This document shows, piece by piece, positions 7,993 to 16,574 of a DNA stretch of 43,820 bases. The position numbers were made by a program, and so were the translations under genes. The notes below the pieces were generated by a model. It was not told the DNA's origin. It made no database searches and was given only the letters and a program-made list of their open reading frames with translations. Source of the DNA: Verrucomicrobiota bacterium (GTDB lineage: Bacteria; Verrucomicrobiota; Verrucomicrobiia; Opitutales; Opitutaceae); NCBI GenBank assembly GCA_963205455.1, contig CAUJJL010000024.1:1-43820 (forward strand), written 5' to 3'. How positions within the stretch are numbered: the first letter of the stretch is position 1; each line of letters opens with the position of its first letter.

Positions 7993-8016
7993 GCGAGGGA
8001 GGAAGTCGGAGCCGGG

Positions 8017-9267
8017 TTACAGTCGGATGAAAATCCTGTTTCGATACAGGAAGCGCAGTAGCAGAAGGGGGATCATGAGGGCGACTGACGCGACGAGTAA
8101 GCCACCGGTGCCTGGCGCAACGGTGGTGTCCAGAAAGTTGCGGATTTCGCCGCCGACGAATCGCATCGAGAGGGCTTCGAAGTCGATGAAATTCACGGCA
8201 AGGTAGACGACCAGGGCGTTGGTGCCTATCCAGAGAAACGGCGCGGTCCAGCGCTGCCATTTCCAAACGTCGATGATCATGTAAAAGACTCCAAGCAATG
8301 CCGCCGATGCGCCGCTGGCGACCAGGCAGTACGACGAAGTCCAGAGGCGTTTCACGATGGGGAAAGAGATGCCCCAGAGCATGCCGGCCACGATTGCGGC
8401 GGCGCCCGCCACGATGAGAAGGATCACCTTGTTACGATCGTTCCGGCGCGTGTCTTTCAGGACCCAGCCTGCCATGATGCCGAAGAGCGTCGTCGCGATC
8501 GAAGGGATCGTGCTGAGCAGACCTTCGTTGGTGTAGTACGTGTTGCGTTTGTGTCCGGGAAGAAATCGAAAATCGACGTAGTGCGCGAGGTTGAGGCCTT
8601 CCTCGTAGCTGCCTCGCACGGCTGACGGGACTGCCGCGGAAAGTGCGGCTGGGGAATCCGTGCCGATCCTGGCTGCGAGCTGACCGATCGTGGCCTTGTC
8701 GAGACGCAGGTCGGGCACGGGAACGAAGGTCATCAAACTCCAGTAGCCGATCAGGCAGACGAGCGAGGCGACGACGATACCGCGCCGCGGGAGCATGACA
8801 TACAGGATGGCTCCGAAAAGATAACACAGTGCGATCCTGTGCAGCACGCCCGCCCATTGCATGTTGGCCCAACCCTTTGAGATGCCACCATAATAGATGA
8901 CTCCGAGCGCGAGGAGCAGGATGCTGCGGCGGACGATGCGGATGAAAGCGGCGCGGCGTCCCGCTGTGGCGAGCATGCGATCCATTGAAAAAACAATGGA
9001 GACACCGATCAGGAACAGGAAAAGAGGGAAGATCAGGTCGAAGAACGTGAAGCCCTCCCACTTCGTGTGGGAAAGCTGTGTGGCGACTGCTGCGAGAACC
9101 GGTCCACCGTCGATGCGGTTCAGCGCTTTCACGAGATGCTCTCCGCCGATGATCCAGAACATGTCGAACCCGCGCAGGACATCGACGGACATCAGGCGGG
9201 GTGGACGCGTTGGCACCTCCACAGCGGGGTCCGGCGACGCCGGTGGTTGCAGTGTGGTTCCGGCCAT
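8017..9267 (-). CDS. Membrane acyltransferase, HGSNAT-like (DUF5009-type)
   Basis: The 416-residue multi-pass membrane protein resembles heparan-alpha-glucosaminide N-acetyltransferase. The start of the first transmembrane segment, RLMSVDVLRGFDMFW (25-39), is followed by LSHTKWEGFTFFDLIFPLFL. In this block H67 falls where human HGSNAT has its essential His. GVLHRIALCYLFGA then matches the next conserved block. The C-terminal half has four or five further hydrophobic segments. Start ATG 9267 is supported by AGGAG nine bases upstream and lies 26 bases after the receptor stop. The family moves acetyl groups across the membrane from cytosolic acetyl-CoA to an amino sugar. Here the sugar would be a periplasmic glucosaminide, an inference from the neighbouring lyase and sulfatases. 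Confidence 0.75.
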   Translation of the reverse strand: MAGTTLQPPASPDPAVEVPTRPPRLMSVDVLRGFDMFWIIGGEHLVKALNRIDGGPVLAAVATQLSHTKWEGFTFFDLIFPLFLFLIGVSIVFSMDRMLATAGRRAAFIRIVRRSILLLALGVIYYGGISKGWANMQWAGVLHRIALCYLFGAILYVMLPRRGIVVASLVCLIGYWSLMTFVPVPDLRLDKATIGQLAARIGTDSPAALSAAVPSAVRGSYEEGLNLAHYVDFRFLPGHKRNTYYTNEGLLSTIPSIATTLFGIMAGWVLKDTRRNDRNKVILLIVAGAAAIVAGMLWGISFPIVKRLWTSSYCLVASGASAALLGVFYMIIDVWKWQRWTAPFLWIGTNALVVYLAVNFIDFEALSMRFVGGEIRNFLDTTVAPGTGGLLVASVALMIPLLLLRFLYRNRIFIRL

Positions 9268-9293
9268 GGCGTGCGCTCCTGCGCGAAAGCCGA

Positions 9294-12200
9294 TCAGAAG
9301 GAGAACGTGTTCGTCAACACGAACGTCCGCGGTTCGGGAATCGTATAGACCGTCACCGCCCCGGTGGAACTCGAGCGTTGCGGGATGATGCCGTCGTCGT
9401 CGAAGACATTCCGGATGTTCAACTGTCCGCGCCATACGAGCTTGCGGCCGAACTTGCGCGTGTACCCGAAGAAGAGTTCGGTCTCGTTGATGGGACGTCC
9501 GTAGACCGGCAGGTCGATGTCGGGCACGGAGATCTGATCGGGAATGCCGGCGAACGGAAAGTCGTTCTGGACAACCTGGGATTTGTAGCCGACGACGGAA
9601 CGGGCGCGCCAGCGATAGCCTGCACCGACGAAGGCGCCCTTGAGCGCACCGTTTTCGAAGGAGTAGCGCGTCACCAGATTGACGCGTTTGCCGCGCGCCT
9701 GTTCGGTGGTGCGCCCGTCCGCCTGCTGGATGAGGTTGATGTCACTGATGAGCGTGCGTGCGATGTCGCGGATCGTGGTGGAAGAAGTCGACTCGGGATC
9801 AGTCAGGCTGCCATTGTCGCTCCACACCTTCAGGCGGCTCTTGATGTAGGTGATCCACTGTGCGCCGATGTCCGTCTCGACCGCGTCGCTCAGAGTGCCG
9901 TTGAGTGTGAGGCGCCAGTTGCGCAGCAGGTTCGCAGTCAGCTCGAATTCGTAGCCGCTTGATTCCGCCATGGCGGTGACTTCGTAGGTGGAAACCACGC
10001 CGGTTTCGAAGGGCGTTGGTGGTGGCGGCGGGTTGATGAGTCCTGCTTCGGTGGCGTTGGCGATGATCAGCTCGATGTTGTTGACCGGATTGCGCAATTG
10101 CACGCGGAAGTCCGATTGGTCCGGGCCGGAGGTGTTGAGGTAACGATTGACGCGCAGCGCGACACGTCCATCGAGCAGGCTCAATCTCAGGCCATAATCG
10201 GTGCCGACGCCCTTTGAGCCGGAGAGATAGGTGTTGTCGGGATAGCGTGTGCCGGGTTTGGAGCTCCATCCGGTCGAGCGATTGAAGAATGCGGAGACGT
10301 TGTTGGTTACATGAAACACGGCGCCCGCGCTGTAGGTGCTGCCGGAAACGAATTGCTGATTCGATTTTCCGATTGGGATATCCATGATGGACATCCAGGC
10401 GGAATTGGGACCGCCGGAACCAATCCGACTCAGGAGTCCGGGTTCGTCGACGGCGCTCCAATTCGTGACGCGATCGCGTCGCAGTCCCCAGGTCGTCACG
10501 AGTCGCTCCTTTAGCAGGGAGCTCTGCATCGAGAAGGCGGTGCCGTGAAGTGTGATGCTGCGGAGATTGGTCGAGCGCGCGGTCATTCCGATGGGATTCT
10601 CGGGTCCGTAGATCGTGTAGCCGGGAATCTTGGTGGTCTTCATCGGATCGAAGGGCAGATTGAGGTAGTAGACATTTCCGGTGGACGGATCCTGGGGATT
10701 CGAGACGTAGGATCTCCACTGGTACGCGTAGGTTGCATTGGTCCAGCTGTCGACCGGGTCCACGCCGTCCGGCACGATGCGCATGTCGCTGTCGGGTTGC
10801 CCGTCGACAGAGTAGGTGCGTTGCGCCAGAAGTCCGAAGCGGTGGCTGCCAAGCCAGACATTGCGTTTTCTGAGATCGAGATCGTAGGCGAGTGTCGCAC
10901 GGGCCTCTTCGCGCTCAAAACGTCGGATGCCGCCGCGCCCGCCGCCTTCGAAGAAGTAGCGTCCGACGTTTGGATTGGGCGTCACCCGATCAGGCAGGAA
11001 GCGGTTGGCATCGACGTAGAGGGAATTCTGATTGCCGCGCATGATGTCGACGAAATCCCAGCGGTTCTTTTCCTCATTGTAGCTCGCTTCAACGTAAAGG
11101 TTTTGTCCGATTCTCTGCTCGATCGTGGCGCCGAGGATCCTGCCGCGCATGAGGCTGCCCGTGCCATTGCCGTTCACGTTTACGTCGATGGGAAAAATGG
11201 AGGAGTCAGCAAGGCTGTAAGGGTACACATCGGGATCTGTCGCGAGGTCGCCCGGGCCCTTTGTTGTCACCGAGTAGCGGGCTGTGGCGCTTGTCACGGG
11301 ATTGGCGGTGGCGCCCCAGACCATGAAGGGAACGGCCGCAGCCGTCTGACCGAATACGTAGACGTTGCGGTTTGTGGTGTAGCGTCTGAAGATCGGGTCG
11401 TTCGCGCCAGGGACGGGAGTCGTGCCTGACGCGCCGGTTCCATTGTTGAAGATGGGTCGTCCGGCCGCGATCCAAGGAGTCACACGATCGGTGAACACGG
11501 TATTGCGCGCCTGATTTGCCTTGATGTAGACGTGCTCCATCCAGCCGCGGATGGAGGTGTTCTTGAACGGAGTGAACGTGAAGGTGCCGTAGAGGCGGCG
11601 CGAGTTGTCGCCGGAGGCGGTGCGGAAGGTGTTTTGATTCTGCTGCAGGGCATCGATGCGTACGGCGAGACGCTTCGGGATGAGGGTGCGTTCGAGGTCG
11701 ATCGAAGTGCGAAGCGAGTCATAATTGTCGCTTCGGAACTGGATCGAGTAGTTGCTCTTTCCGATGCGCGCACGATTGAAGCTGATGTCCACGATGCCCG
11801 CGGGCTTGCCCACTCCGAAGAGGATGGCGTTGGGGCCGCTGGAATAGGTGATCCGGTCGGAGTTGTAGGTATCGAGAAAGATCGAAGTTTCGAAGAAGTC
11901 GTGCGAACGGCTGCTGGTGGTGAGGCCGCGCATGCGGTTGTCGGTGTTGGGATTGACGACCCGATCATTGAAGTCGCCCGACTTGTAGGCGGAGAACTCT
12001 CCGGTGTTTTCAACATTGATGGAGTAGCGGAAGGCATCCTCGACCGACACGGTTCCAATGTCCTGGAGAAACTCCGGGGTCATCACCTGGATCTGGGAGG
12101 CGACGTTGCGAAGTTCCGTCTTGAGACGACTGCCGGCGAGGGTGTCGCGCACCGCATAGCCGCTGTCCTCCTCGGCGCGCACCTCGAACGGGGTGAGGAC

Positions 12201-12407
12201 CTGCACGTCATCGGGTGGGGGCACCGTGGATGCGCCTGGAGACGCCGCCACCTGGGCAAATGCCGCTGCCGGCGCGAGCAGGAGCGCCAGGGTCAGTACA
12301 GCGGCTGCGCCGCAGGCGGACGGGCATTTCGCGGGACGAAGTGAGGCGCCTTCAAGGACGGTGCCGGGATTCAGCGCCGGGGAATGGGTTCGTGGATCAA
12401 AACGCAT
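9294..12407 (-). CDS. TonB-dependent outer-membrane receptor
   Basis: The 1037-residue protein has a signal segment ending about residue 51 (LLLAPAAAFAQ). A TonB-box-like stretch follows (VQVLTPFEVRA at about 68-78), then the plug (SQIQVMTPEFLQDIG through GKPAGIVDISFN) and a long beta-barrel ending in TNTFSF with C-terminal Phe. This architecture is common in Opitutaceae, which use many such receptors for oligosaccharide uptake. It is the first gene of a four-gene minus-strand operon with the acetyltransferase, lyase and sulfatase. No SusD partner is present. No good ribosome-binding site precedes ATG 12407; the upstream strand is pyrimidine-rich. A TGCAA/TTGCG inverted repeat at 12466-12479 suggests control by the LacI protein. 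Confidence 0.93.
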   Translation of the reverse strand: MRFDPRTHSPALNPGTVLEGASLRPAKCPSACGAAAVLTLALLLAPAAAFAQVAASPGASTVPPPDDVQVLTPFEVRAEEDSGYAVRDTLAGSRLKTELRNVASQIQVMTPEFLQDIGTVSVEDAFRYSINVENTGEFSAYKSGDFNDRVVNPNTDNRMRGLTTSSRSHDFFETSIFLDTYNSDRITYSSGPNAILFGVGKPAGIVDISFNRARIGKSNYSIQFRSDNYDSLRTSIDLERTLIPKRLAVRIDALQQNQNTFRTASGDNSRRLYGTFTFTPFKNTSIRGWMEHVYIKANQARNTVFTDRVTPWIAAGRPIFNNGTGASGTTPVPGANDPIFRRYTTNRNVYVFGQTAAAVPFMVWGATANPVTSATARYSVTTKGPGDLATDPDVYPYSLADSSIFPIDVNVNGNGTGSLMRGRILGATIEQRIGQNLYVEASYNEEKNRWDFVDIMRGNQNSLYVDANRFLPDRVTPNPNVGRYFFEGGGRGGIRRFEREEARATLAYDLDLRKRNVWLGSHRFGLLAQRTYSVDGQPDSDMRIVPDGVDPVDSWTNATYAYQWRSYVSNPQDPSTGNVYYLNLPFDPMKTTKIPGYTIYGPENPIGMTARSTNLRSITLHGTAFSMQSSLLKERLVTTWGLRRDRVTNWSAVDEPGLLSRIGSGGPNSAWMSIMDIPIGKSNQQFVSGSTYSAGAVFHVTNNVSAFFNRSTGWSSKPGTRYPDNTYLSGSKGVGTDYGLRLSLLDGRVALRVNRYLNTSGPDQSDFRVQLRNPVNNIELIIANATEAGLINPPPPPTPFETGVVSTYEVTAMAESSGYEFELTANLLRNWRLTLNGTLSDAVETDIGAQWITYIKSRLKVWSDNGSLTDPESTSSTTIRDIARTLISDINLIQQADGRTTEQARGKRVNLVTRYSFENGALKGAFVGAGYRWRARSVVGYKSQVVQNDFPFAGIPDQISVPDIDLPVYGRPINETELFFGYTRKFGRKLVWRGQLNIRNVFDDDGIIPQRSSSTGAVTVYTIPEPRTFVLTNTFSF

Positions 12408-12465
12408 GGGAGGGGAGGGTGATCCACGAGGGGTTGGCGGGCATCGGCTTGCAACTCAGCGAGCG

Positions 12466-12479
12466 TGCAAACTATTGCG
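12466..12479. promoter_or_regulatory. Candidate LacI operator before the receptor operon
   Basis: TGCAAACTATTGCG is an inverted repeat of TGCAA and TTGC(G) with a four-base spacer. It has the same geometry as TGCAATACTTTGCA at 3119-3132. It lies 59-72 bases upstream of the receptor start, where a repressor would act. A further TTGCAA half-site lies at 12449-12454. Confidence 0.42.
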
Positions 12480-12587
12480 TGCAGGGCGTGACCGGGGCAA
12501 GGCCTGAGGCGGAGGCCGCATGCCCTTCCGTGTAACGGGGTTGGCACATGCGCTGGCCGAAAGCGAAGCAGGCGAGGCGCGCAGCAT

Positions 12588-12603
12588 CGTGACCGGTTTG
12601 AGG
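12588..12603 (+). repeat. Partial REP-like copy
   Basis: CGTGACCGGTTTGAGG matches the right arm and right flank of the palindrome at 2043. The left arm is missing, so this is a decayed or truncated copy. Confidence 0.5.
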
Positions 12604-12618
12604 GAATTCCCGAACAGA

Positions 12619-12732
12619 CCGGAGAAAGAGATCCGCAGATGACGCCGATTCACGCAGATTGGCTCCAGGTGGATCGATACCTGAATCTGCGTTCGCCAGC
12701 GGAATCCGCGGATGAACGGGATTGGAAACGGG
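12619..12732 (+). repeat. 114-bp dispersed repeat, copy B
   Basis: Ungapped partner of 1809-1922, including CCGGAGAAAG at the left end and GGATGAACGGGATTGG near the right end. The internal arms GTTCGCC and GATGAAC remain partly complementary. It lies about 190 bases upstream of the VapB-like antitoxin. Confidence 0.75.
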
Positions 12733-12923
12733 TGCCGTTGTTTGAGTGGATATCGATTGCTTTCTCAATCGGTAGGATCGCGTGTCGTCTTGGCCGGAGA
12801 GGGTATCCGAGGGACTTTCAAAGTCCGGTTGATCGAACCCCTTCTTTCAGCAGGTGTTCAGGACACGCTCGATTCACCCGCTGGGGATTGACGAAGCGAA
12901 ATTCAGGCATACAAGTGTCATAC

Positions 12924-13124
12924 ATGGCTAGTATTCTCACCGTTCGCCTTACCAAAGAGGAGCAAGGCATCCTCGCCAGGCGCTCCAAGCGTGCGGGGCT
13001 GAAGAAAGCCACGTTCGTCCGAAAGTTGATCCGCGACGAGGAAATCGTCACCGGCTCCAATCTCACGGCCTGGGCTGACCGCTACGCAGGCGACGAGCGG
13101 CTCCGTATTACACTCCGAAAGTGA
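12924..13124 (+). CDS. VapB-like antitoxin, ribbon-helix-helix type
   Basis: The 66-residue protein starts MASILTVRLTKEEQ. This is a beta-strand followed by helices in the pattern of ribbon-helix-helix DNA-binding antitoxins (ILTVRLTKEEQGILARRS, then GLKKATFVRKLIRD). Such proteins repress their own operon and neutralise the PIN toxin through the C-terminal part. The frame stays open upstream to 12639, but ATG 12924 is chosen because everything before it translates repeat DNA. The stop overlaps the toxin's GTG start (GTGA), so the two genes are translationally coupled. The decamer GTGTCATACA ends at the start codon and is repeated near the third module at 26644. Confidence 0.82.
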   Translation: MASILTVRLTKEEQGILARRSKRAGLKKATFVRKLIRDEEIVTGSNLTAWADRYAGDERLRITLRK

Positions 13125-13507
13125 GTCGATTCCTTCTGGATTCCTCTTTCGTCATCGACCTCCTGAACGAGGTTGCCAGGAACGAACGCGGGCCTGCACG
13201 AGCATGGGCTGCGCGCAATCCCGGCGCGGAACTCTGGATCTCACCGGTGACATTCGCCGAGGTGCTCGAAGGCGCCACGGATATTGCGGCTGTGCGCGAG
13301 GCATTTCGCGCCTTCCGCTGGCAGACCATTGGGCGTCAGCACGCCGAGCGTGTCGCCCTTCGCCAGAGCCGTTCAGCCCATCGCATGGGTGAGAATGATG
13401 CCTGGCAGATCGCAGTTGCCGAAGCCATGGATGCGACGATTGTTGGGCATGACCCGGGGGCTTTTGGCCGTCTGGGTGACGGCTACGAAGATCACCTTAA
13501 ACCATGA
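13121..13507 (+). CDS. VapC-type PIN toxin
   Basis: The 128-residue PIN-domain ribonuclease starts at GTG 13121, inside the antitoxin stop. The four acidic positions are D7 in FLLDSSFVIDLL, E47 in TFAEVLEG, D93 in ENDAWQIA and D111 in GHDPGAF. That is the full VapC set, so the enzyme looks intact. VapC toxins cut tRNA or rRNA to stop translation when the antitoxin is degraded; the target here is unknown. The pair is flanked by dispersed repeats at 12588-12732 and 13589-13740. Confidence 0.9.
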   Translation: MSRFLLDSSFVIDLLNEVARNERGPARAWAARNPGAELWISPVTFAEVLEGATDIAAVREAFRAFRWQTIGRQHAERVALRQSRSAHRMGENDAWQIAVAEAMDATIVGHDPGAFGRLGDGYEDHLKP

Positions 13508-13588
13508 GACAGATCCCAGCGTCAGGAGACAAATCCTAGTCTGACAGCTTGGATTCACTGAAGATGGATCTTTCCCCAAATTGGAAAG

Positions 13589-13613
13589 GAGAACGCTTTG
13601 TCGTGACCGGTTT
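13589..13613 (+). repeat. Degenerate REP-like palindrome
   Basis: GAGAACGCTTTGTCGTGACC, preceded by CCAAATTGGAAAG and followed by GGTTTGG, aligns with the palindrome family including both flanks. Substitutions in the left arm spoil the hairpin. Confidence 0.6.
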
Positions 13614-13717
13614 GGTTCGAGATGGGGTCAGGATCTGACGCAGGGTCATTGTCGCAAGAAAACACGATTCCGATGAAAGGGCGAAAGGGCTGGCGTTGTG
13701 AGGCGCCGGGCGGCTTC

Positions 13718-13749
13718 GGGCACGACGAAGCGTGCCCCTCCAGATTTGG
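13718..13749 (-). repeat. REP-like palindrome, inverted copy
   Basis: GGGCACGACGAAGCGTGCCC is followed by CTCCAGATTTGGA, the inverted flank of the copies at 1965 and 13589. With the 13589 copy it forms a convergent pair about 125 bases apart. Confidence 0.82.
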
Positions 13750-13806
13750 AAGAATGTCAATTTGTGGCGCGACAACCTTGCGAAGGGCTGTCGGCTGTTC
13801 GTTGCT

Positions 13807-14145
13807 TCAATCGCAGTGAAACACTTCCTCGGCGGAGGCCCACCATTCACCGGGGGCGCGATCGTCAAGCGGCTGCTGGCAGGGCTTGCAGAGTTTCCAC
13901 CACTCCTGGGTCGTTGGATCTGCGGCCATGCGCGCCATGTCTGCCGGGAAGTCCGCACCTATATATTCGAAGTAGCTGAAAAGGTAGGATCGGCCGTCGG
14001 GCATGCGACGCAGGTAGATCGAGTAGTTGCGGATGTTGCACCGTCTAATCATTTCGAGCACTGTCGGCCACGCGGCCGCATGAAGACGCCGATATTCGGG
14101 GATGTGGTCCTCCCTGATGCCAATGACGGATCCAAAGCGTTGCAT
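13807..14145 (-). CDS. rhaM: L-rhamnose/L-fucose mutarotase, RhaM family
   Basis: The 112-residue protein from ATG 14145 matches the RhaM (DUF718) fold. YRRLHAAAWPTVLEMI contains H22, the position of the catalytic His in E. coli RhaM, and it is followed by NYSIYL, YLFSYFEY and EWWKLCKPCQ. It interconverts alpha and beta anomers of a 6-deoxyhexose. Family members act on L-rhamnose, and some appear to act on L-fucose, so the sugar is open. It is the last gene of the operon, 32 bases after the GH95 stop. The longer open frame to 14313 would overlap GH95 and has no start support. The symbol reflects the family rather than a proven substrate. Confidence 0.82.
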   Translation of the reverse strand: MQRFGSVIGIREDHIPEYRRLHAAAWPTVLEMIRRCNIRNYSIYLRRMPDGRSYLFSYFEYIGADFPADMARMAADPTTQEWWKLCKPCQQPLDDRAPGEWWASAEEVFHCD

Positions 14146-14177
14146 GTTGAATGGGGAAGCTGGCGACGGTTGTTCGA

Positions 14178-16574
14178 TCAGAATGGAACTTTGACGGATC
14201 TGGTTTCGCCGCGGCGAAGGGTCAACTTCTTGGAAGTATCCCCATAGCGCACGGTTGTCGATTTTCCTCCCACACTGCGGATCGTGGCCGACCTGAGCTG
14301 GCCTTTGCGCCAAGTCATGCTCACCTCAAACCCGCCGCGGGCGCGCAGGCCTCGGACCTCGCCGTCGGACCATGCGGAAGGCAGTGCCGGCAGGAGCAGA
14401 ATCTCGCCGGGTGCGCTCTGCACGAGCATCTCGGCGATCGCCGCAGTGCCTCCAAAATTTCCGTCGATCTGAAACGGCGGGTGGGAGTCGAACAGGTTGG
14501 CGAATGTTCCACCCCAGCCTTTTCCGGTGATGTCGCTATCGACCGGCTTCAACGCATTCTGAAGAAGCCGGTGTGCATGATCACCGTCGCCGAGTCGCGC
14601 CCACATGCCCATCTTGAACGCGAGACTCCAACCGGTGCTGCCGTCACCACGCTTCTCAAGCGTCCGTCTCGCGCCGGCTGCAAGATCCGGCGTGCCGAGC
14701 GGAGTGATTTCGTCACCCGGATAGAGGCCCCAGAGATGGGAAACATGCCGGTGCTGGGGCTCTTTCTCGATGTAGTCCTCCAACCATTCCATGACACTTC
14801 CATCGTAACCCAGCCGGGTGGGTGCGAGCCTTGAGCGTTTCTCGGCGAGAATGACCGCGAGCTCGGAATCGATCCCCAAGGTGTCGGCTGCGTGGATGCA
14901 CGCGCTGAAAAGGTAACGCAGCAACTGCATGTCGATTGTCGGTCCCATGCACACGTGCACGCGTTTCCCATCGATGAGAAAGGAGTTCTCCGGCGAATTT
15001 GAAGGCGCAGTGACAAGCCATCCGGTGGACGGATCGTCTATGAGCATGTCGGTGTAGAAAAGGGCCGAGCCCTTCAGGATCGGATAGACACGCGCGAGAA
15101 AGTCGCGGTCGCCCGTGAAGAGGTAGTGATCCCAGAGGTGCTGGCAGAGCCAGGCGGAACAGGATACGGTGGAACCCCAGCTTGCGGATTCACCCGGCGA
15201 GGTGAAACCCCAGGGATTCGCCAGCAGGAATGAGACCCAGCCGCGCGCCCCGTAGTAGGCTTGGGCAGTTTTGGTTCCCGGTGCGACAAGTGATTCGATC
15301 AGGGCGAAGAGAGGTTCATGCAGCTCGCTCAGATTCGTGACTTCGGCGGGCCAGTAGTTCATCTGCACATTGATGTTGGCATGCCAGTCGCCATTCCAGG
15401 GTGTCTGAATCGTGTCCGCCCAGATGCCCTGCAGGTTTGCCGGAAAACCGCCGGGACGGGAGGAGGAGATCAGGAGGTAGCGACCGAAATTGAAGTAGAG
15501 CGCAGCGAGCGATGGATCCGCGGAACCCTCGTGGAACGCCCGCAGGCGCTGCAAGGTTGGCTTGCTGGCGGCGGTCGGATCGGGGGCGCCGAGTGAGAGT
15601 GAGACGCGATCGTAGTAGCGCCGGTAGTCCTTGATGTGGGCGGCGCGCAACCGTTCCCAGGATTTTCCTGTGACCCGCCGGAGATCACGTTCTGCAGCGG
15701 CAAATGCATCGTTCACTTTCCGCCCGGCAAAGGACTTGATGTCGGTTGCGGCCGTCACGAAGATCAGTGCCGCATCCGCGTTTCGAACCTGGATCGCATC
15801 ACCGACGGGAGTGAGCGTGCCACCGCGGAGCACGATTTTCATACGAGCGGCAAAGCGCACGCCCATCCCGCCCTCCCGGCCATCATTCAACTGACCTGAC
15901 ATGAGCAGCCCCTCGCGGCCCAGATTCTCGACTACCGCCCGCTCCTTGCGCGACAGCCGTGCGTCGAAGGAAATGCTTCCAGGCTGGTCCGCCGTCAGAC
16001 GAAGTACAAAAACCTCATCGGGATGGCTCACGAAAGCTTCGCGGGAAAACGTCACACCTGCCTGTTCGTAGGTCTGGCGTCCCACCGCGTTGTCCAGGTC
16101 GAGCACCCGCCGGTAATGCGTGACCGGAGCCGTTGCGCCCTCACCCAGGAATGTCAGTTTCAGGTCGCCGAGGATTTGATAGGAACCATAGGGAACATTG
16201 GCTCCCACACCCAATCCTGACCCGGGGCCGGCGCAGGTGAAGTTGGCGTTCACCAGGGCTTCTGCCTCGAGGTTCTTTCCCTCAAGAAGCAGACGGCGGA
16301 TCTCCGGCAGCGCCTTTTGCGCGTCGGATCTGTCGGCCTCCTGCGGCGACCCGGACCACATGCCGGATTCATTGAGGACGATGCGTTCCTCGCTGACACC
16401 GCCGAAGAGCGACGCGCCGAGCCGTCCGTTGCCCAAGGGCGTTGACTCAAAGAGATGGCTGCCCGGCGCATCGAGCACCACATAGCGTGATTCGTCTCGT
16501 GAGGATGGGGGGGCACCCCGCGCCATCGTGCAGAGCAGCACTGCCGTGACAATGATGCGGTGCGCGGCGGTCAT
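14178..16574 (-). CDS. GH95 alpha-L-fucosidase/alpha-L-galactosidase
   Basis: The 798-residue protein has a signal peptide (about residues 1-20) and the three GH95 regions. These are an N-terminal beta-sandwich beginning [23 protein letters not shown], an (alpha/alpha)6 barrel and a C-terminal beta domain. The residues equivalent to the Asn pair and acids of bifidobacterial AfcA are visible: N400 and N402 in [12 protein letters not shown]529 in SPENSF and D704 in FQIDGNFGG. The family uses an inverting mechanism to release terminal alpha-linked L-fucose or L-galactose. Start ATG 16574 overlaps the upstream stop as ATGA, so translation is coupled to the GH43-like gene. It is probably periplasmic or surface-exposed. 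Linkage specificity cannot be read from the sequence. Confidence 0.9.
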   Translation of the reverse strand: MTAAHRIIVTAVLLCTMARGAPPSSRDESRYVVLDAPGSHLFESTPLGNGRLGASLFGGVSEERIVLNESGMWSGSPQEADRSDAQKALPEIRRLLLEGKNLEAEALVNANFTCAGPGSGLGVGANVPYGSYQILGDLKLTFLGEGATAPVTHYRRVLDLDNAVGRQTYEQAGVTFSREAFVSHPDEVFVLRLTADQPGSISFDARLSRKERAVVENLGREGLLMSGQLNDGREGGMGVRFAARMKIVLRGGTLTPVGDAIQVRNADAALIFVTAATDIKSFAGRKVNDAFAAAERDLRRVTGKSWERLRAAHIKDYRRYYDRVSLSLGAPDPTAASKPTLQRLRAFHEGSADPSLAALYFNFGRYLLISSSRPGGFPANLQGIWADTIQTPWNGDWHANINVQMNYWPAEVTNLSELHEPLFALIESLVAPGTKTAQAYYGARGWVSFLLANPWGFTSPGESASWGSTVSCSAWLCQHLWDHYLFTGDRDFLARVYPILKGSALFYTDMLIDDPSTGWLVTAPSNSPENSFLIDGKRVHVCMGPTIDMQLLRYLFSACIHAADTLGIDSELAVILAEKRSRLAPTRLGYDGSVMEWLEDYIEKEPQHRHVSHLWGLYPGDEITPLGTPDLAAGARRTLEKRGDGSTGWSLAFKMGMWARLGDGDHAHRLLQNALKPVDSDITGKGWGGTFANLFDSHPPFQIDGNFGGTAAIAEMLVQSAPGEILLLPALPSAWSDGEVRGLRARGGFEVSMTWRKGQLRSATIRSVGGKSTTVRYGDTSKKLTLRRGETRSVKVPF

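Larger units (their letters stand above)
12408..12923. other. Intergenic region with repeats between receptor and VapBC
   Basis: These 516 bases hold the candidate operator at 12466-12479, a partial palindrome copy at 12588-12603 and the second copy of the 114-bp repeat at 12619-12732. An open frame from 12639 runs into the antitoxin, but its N-terminal part is only translated repeat. No gene is supported here. Confidence 0.6.
13508..13806. other. Intergenic region between VapC and rhaM-like gene
   Basis: About 299 bases separate two convergent genes. It holds a degenerate palindrome at 13589 and an inverted intact copy at 13718. I see no gene or terminator with a T-tract. Confidence 0.5.

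Noticed and set aside
10545..11429. 294-codon plus-strand frame opposite the first TonB receptor
   Set aside because: The receptor barrel is continuous on the minus strand. The antisense product is low-complexity in Val, Gly and Asp.
12639..12923. N-terminal extension of the VapB-like antitoxin by 95 codons
   Set aside because: It translates the 114-bp repeat and intergenic DNA. The ribbon-helix-helix fold starts at ATG 12924.
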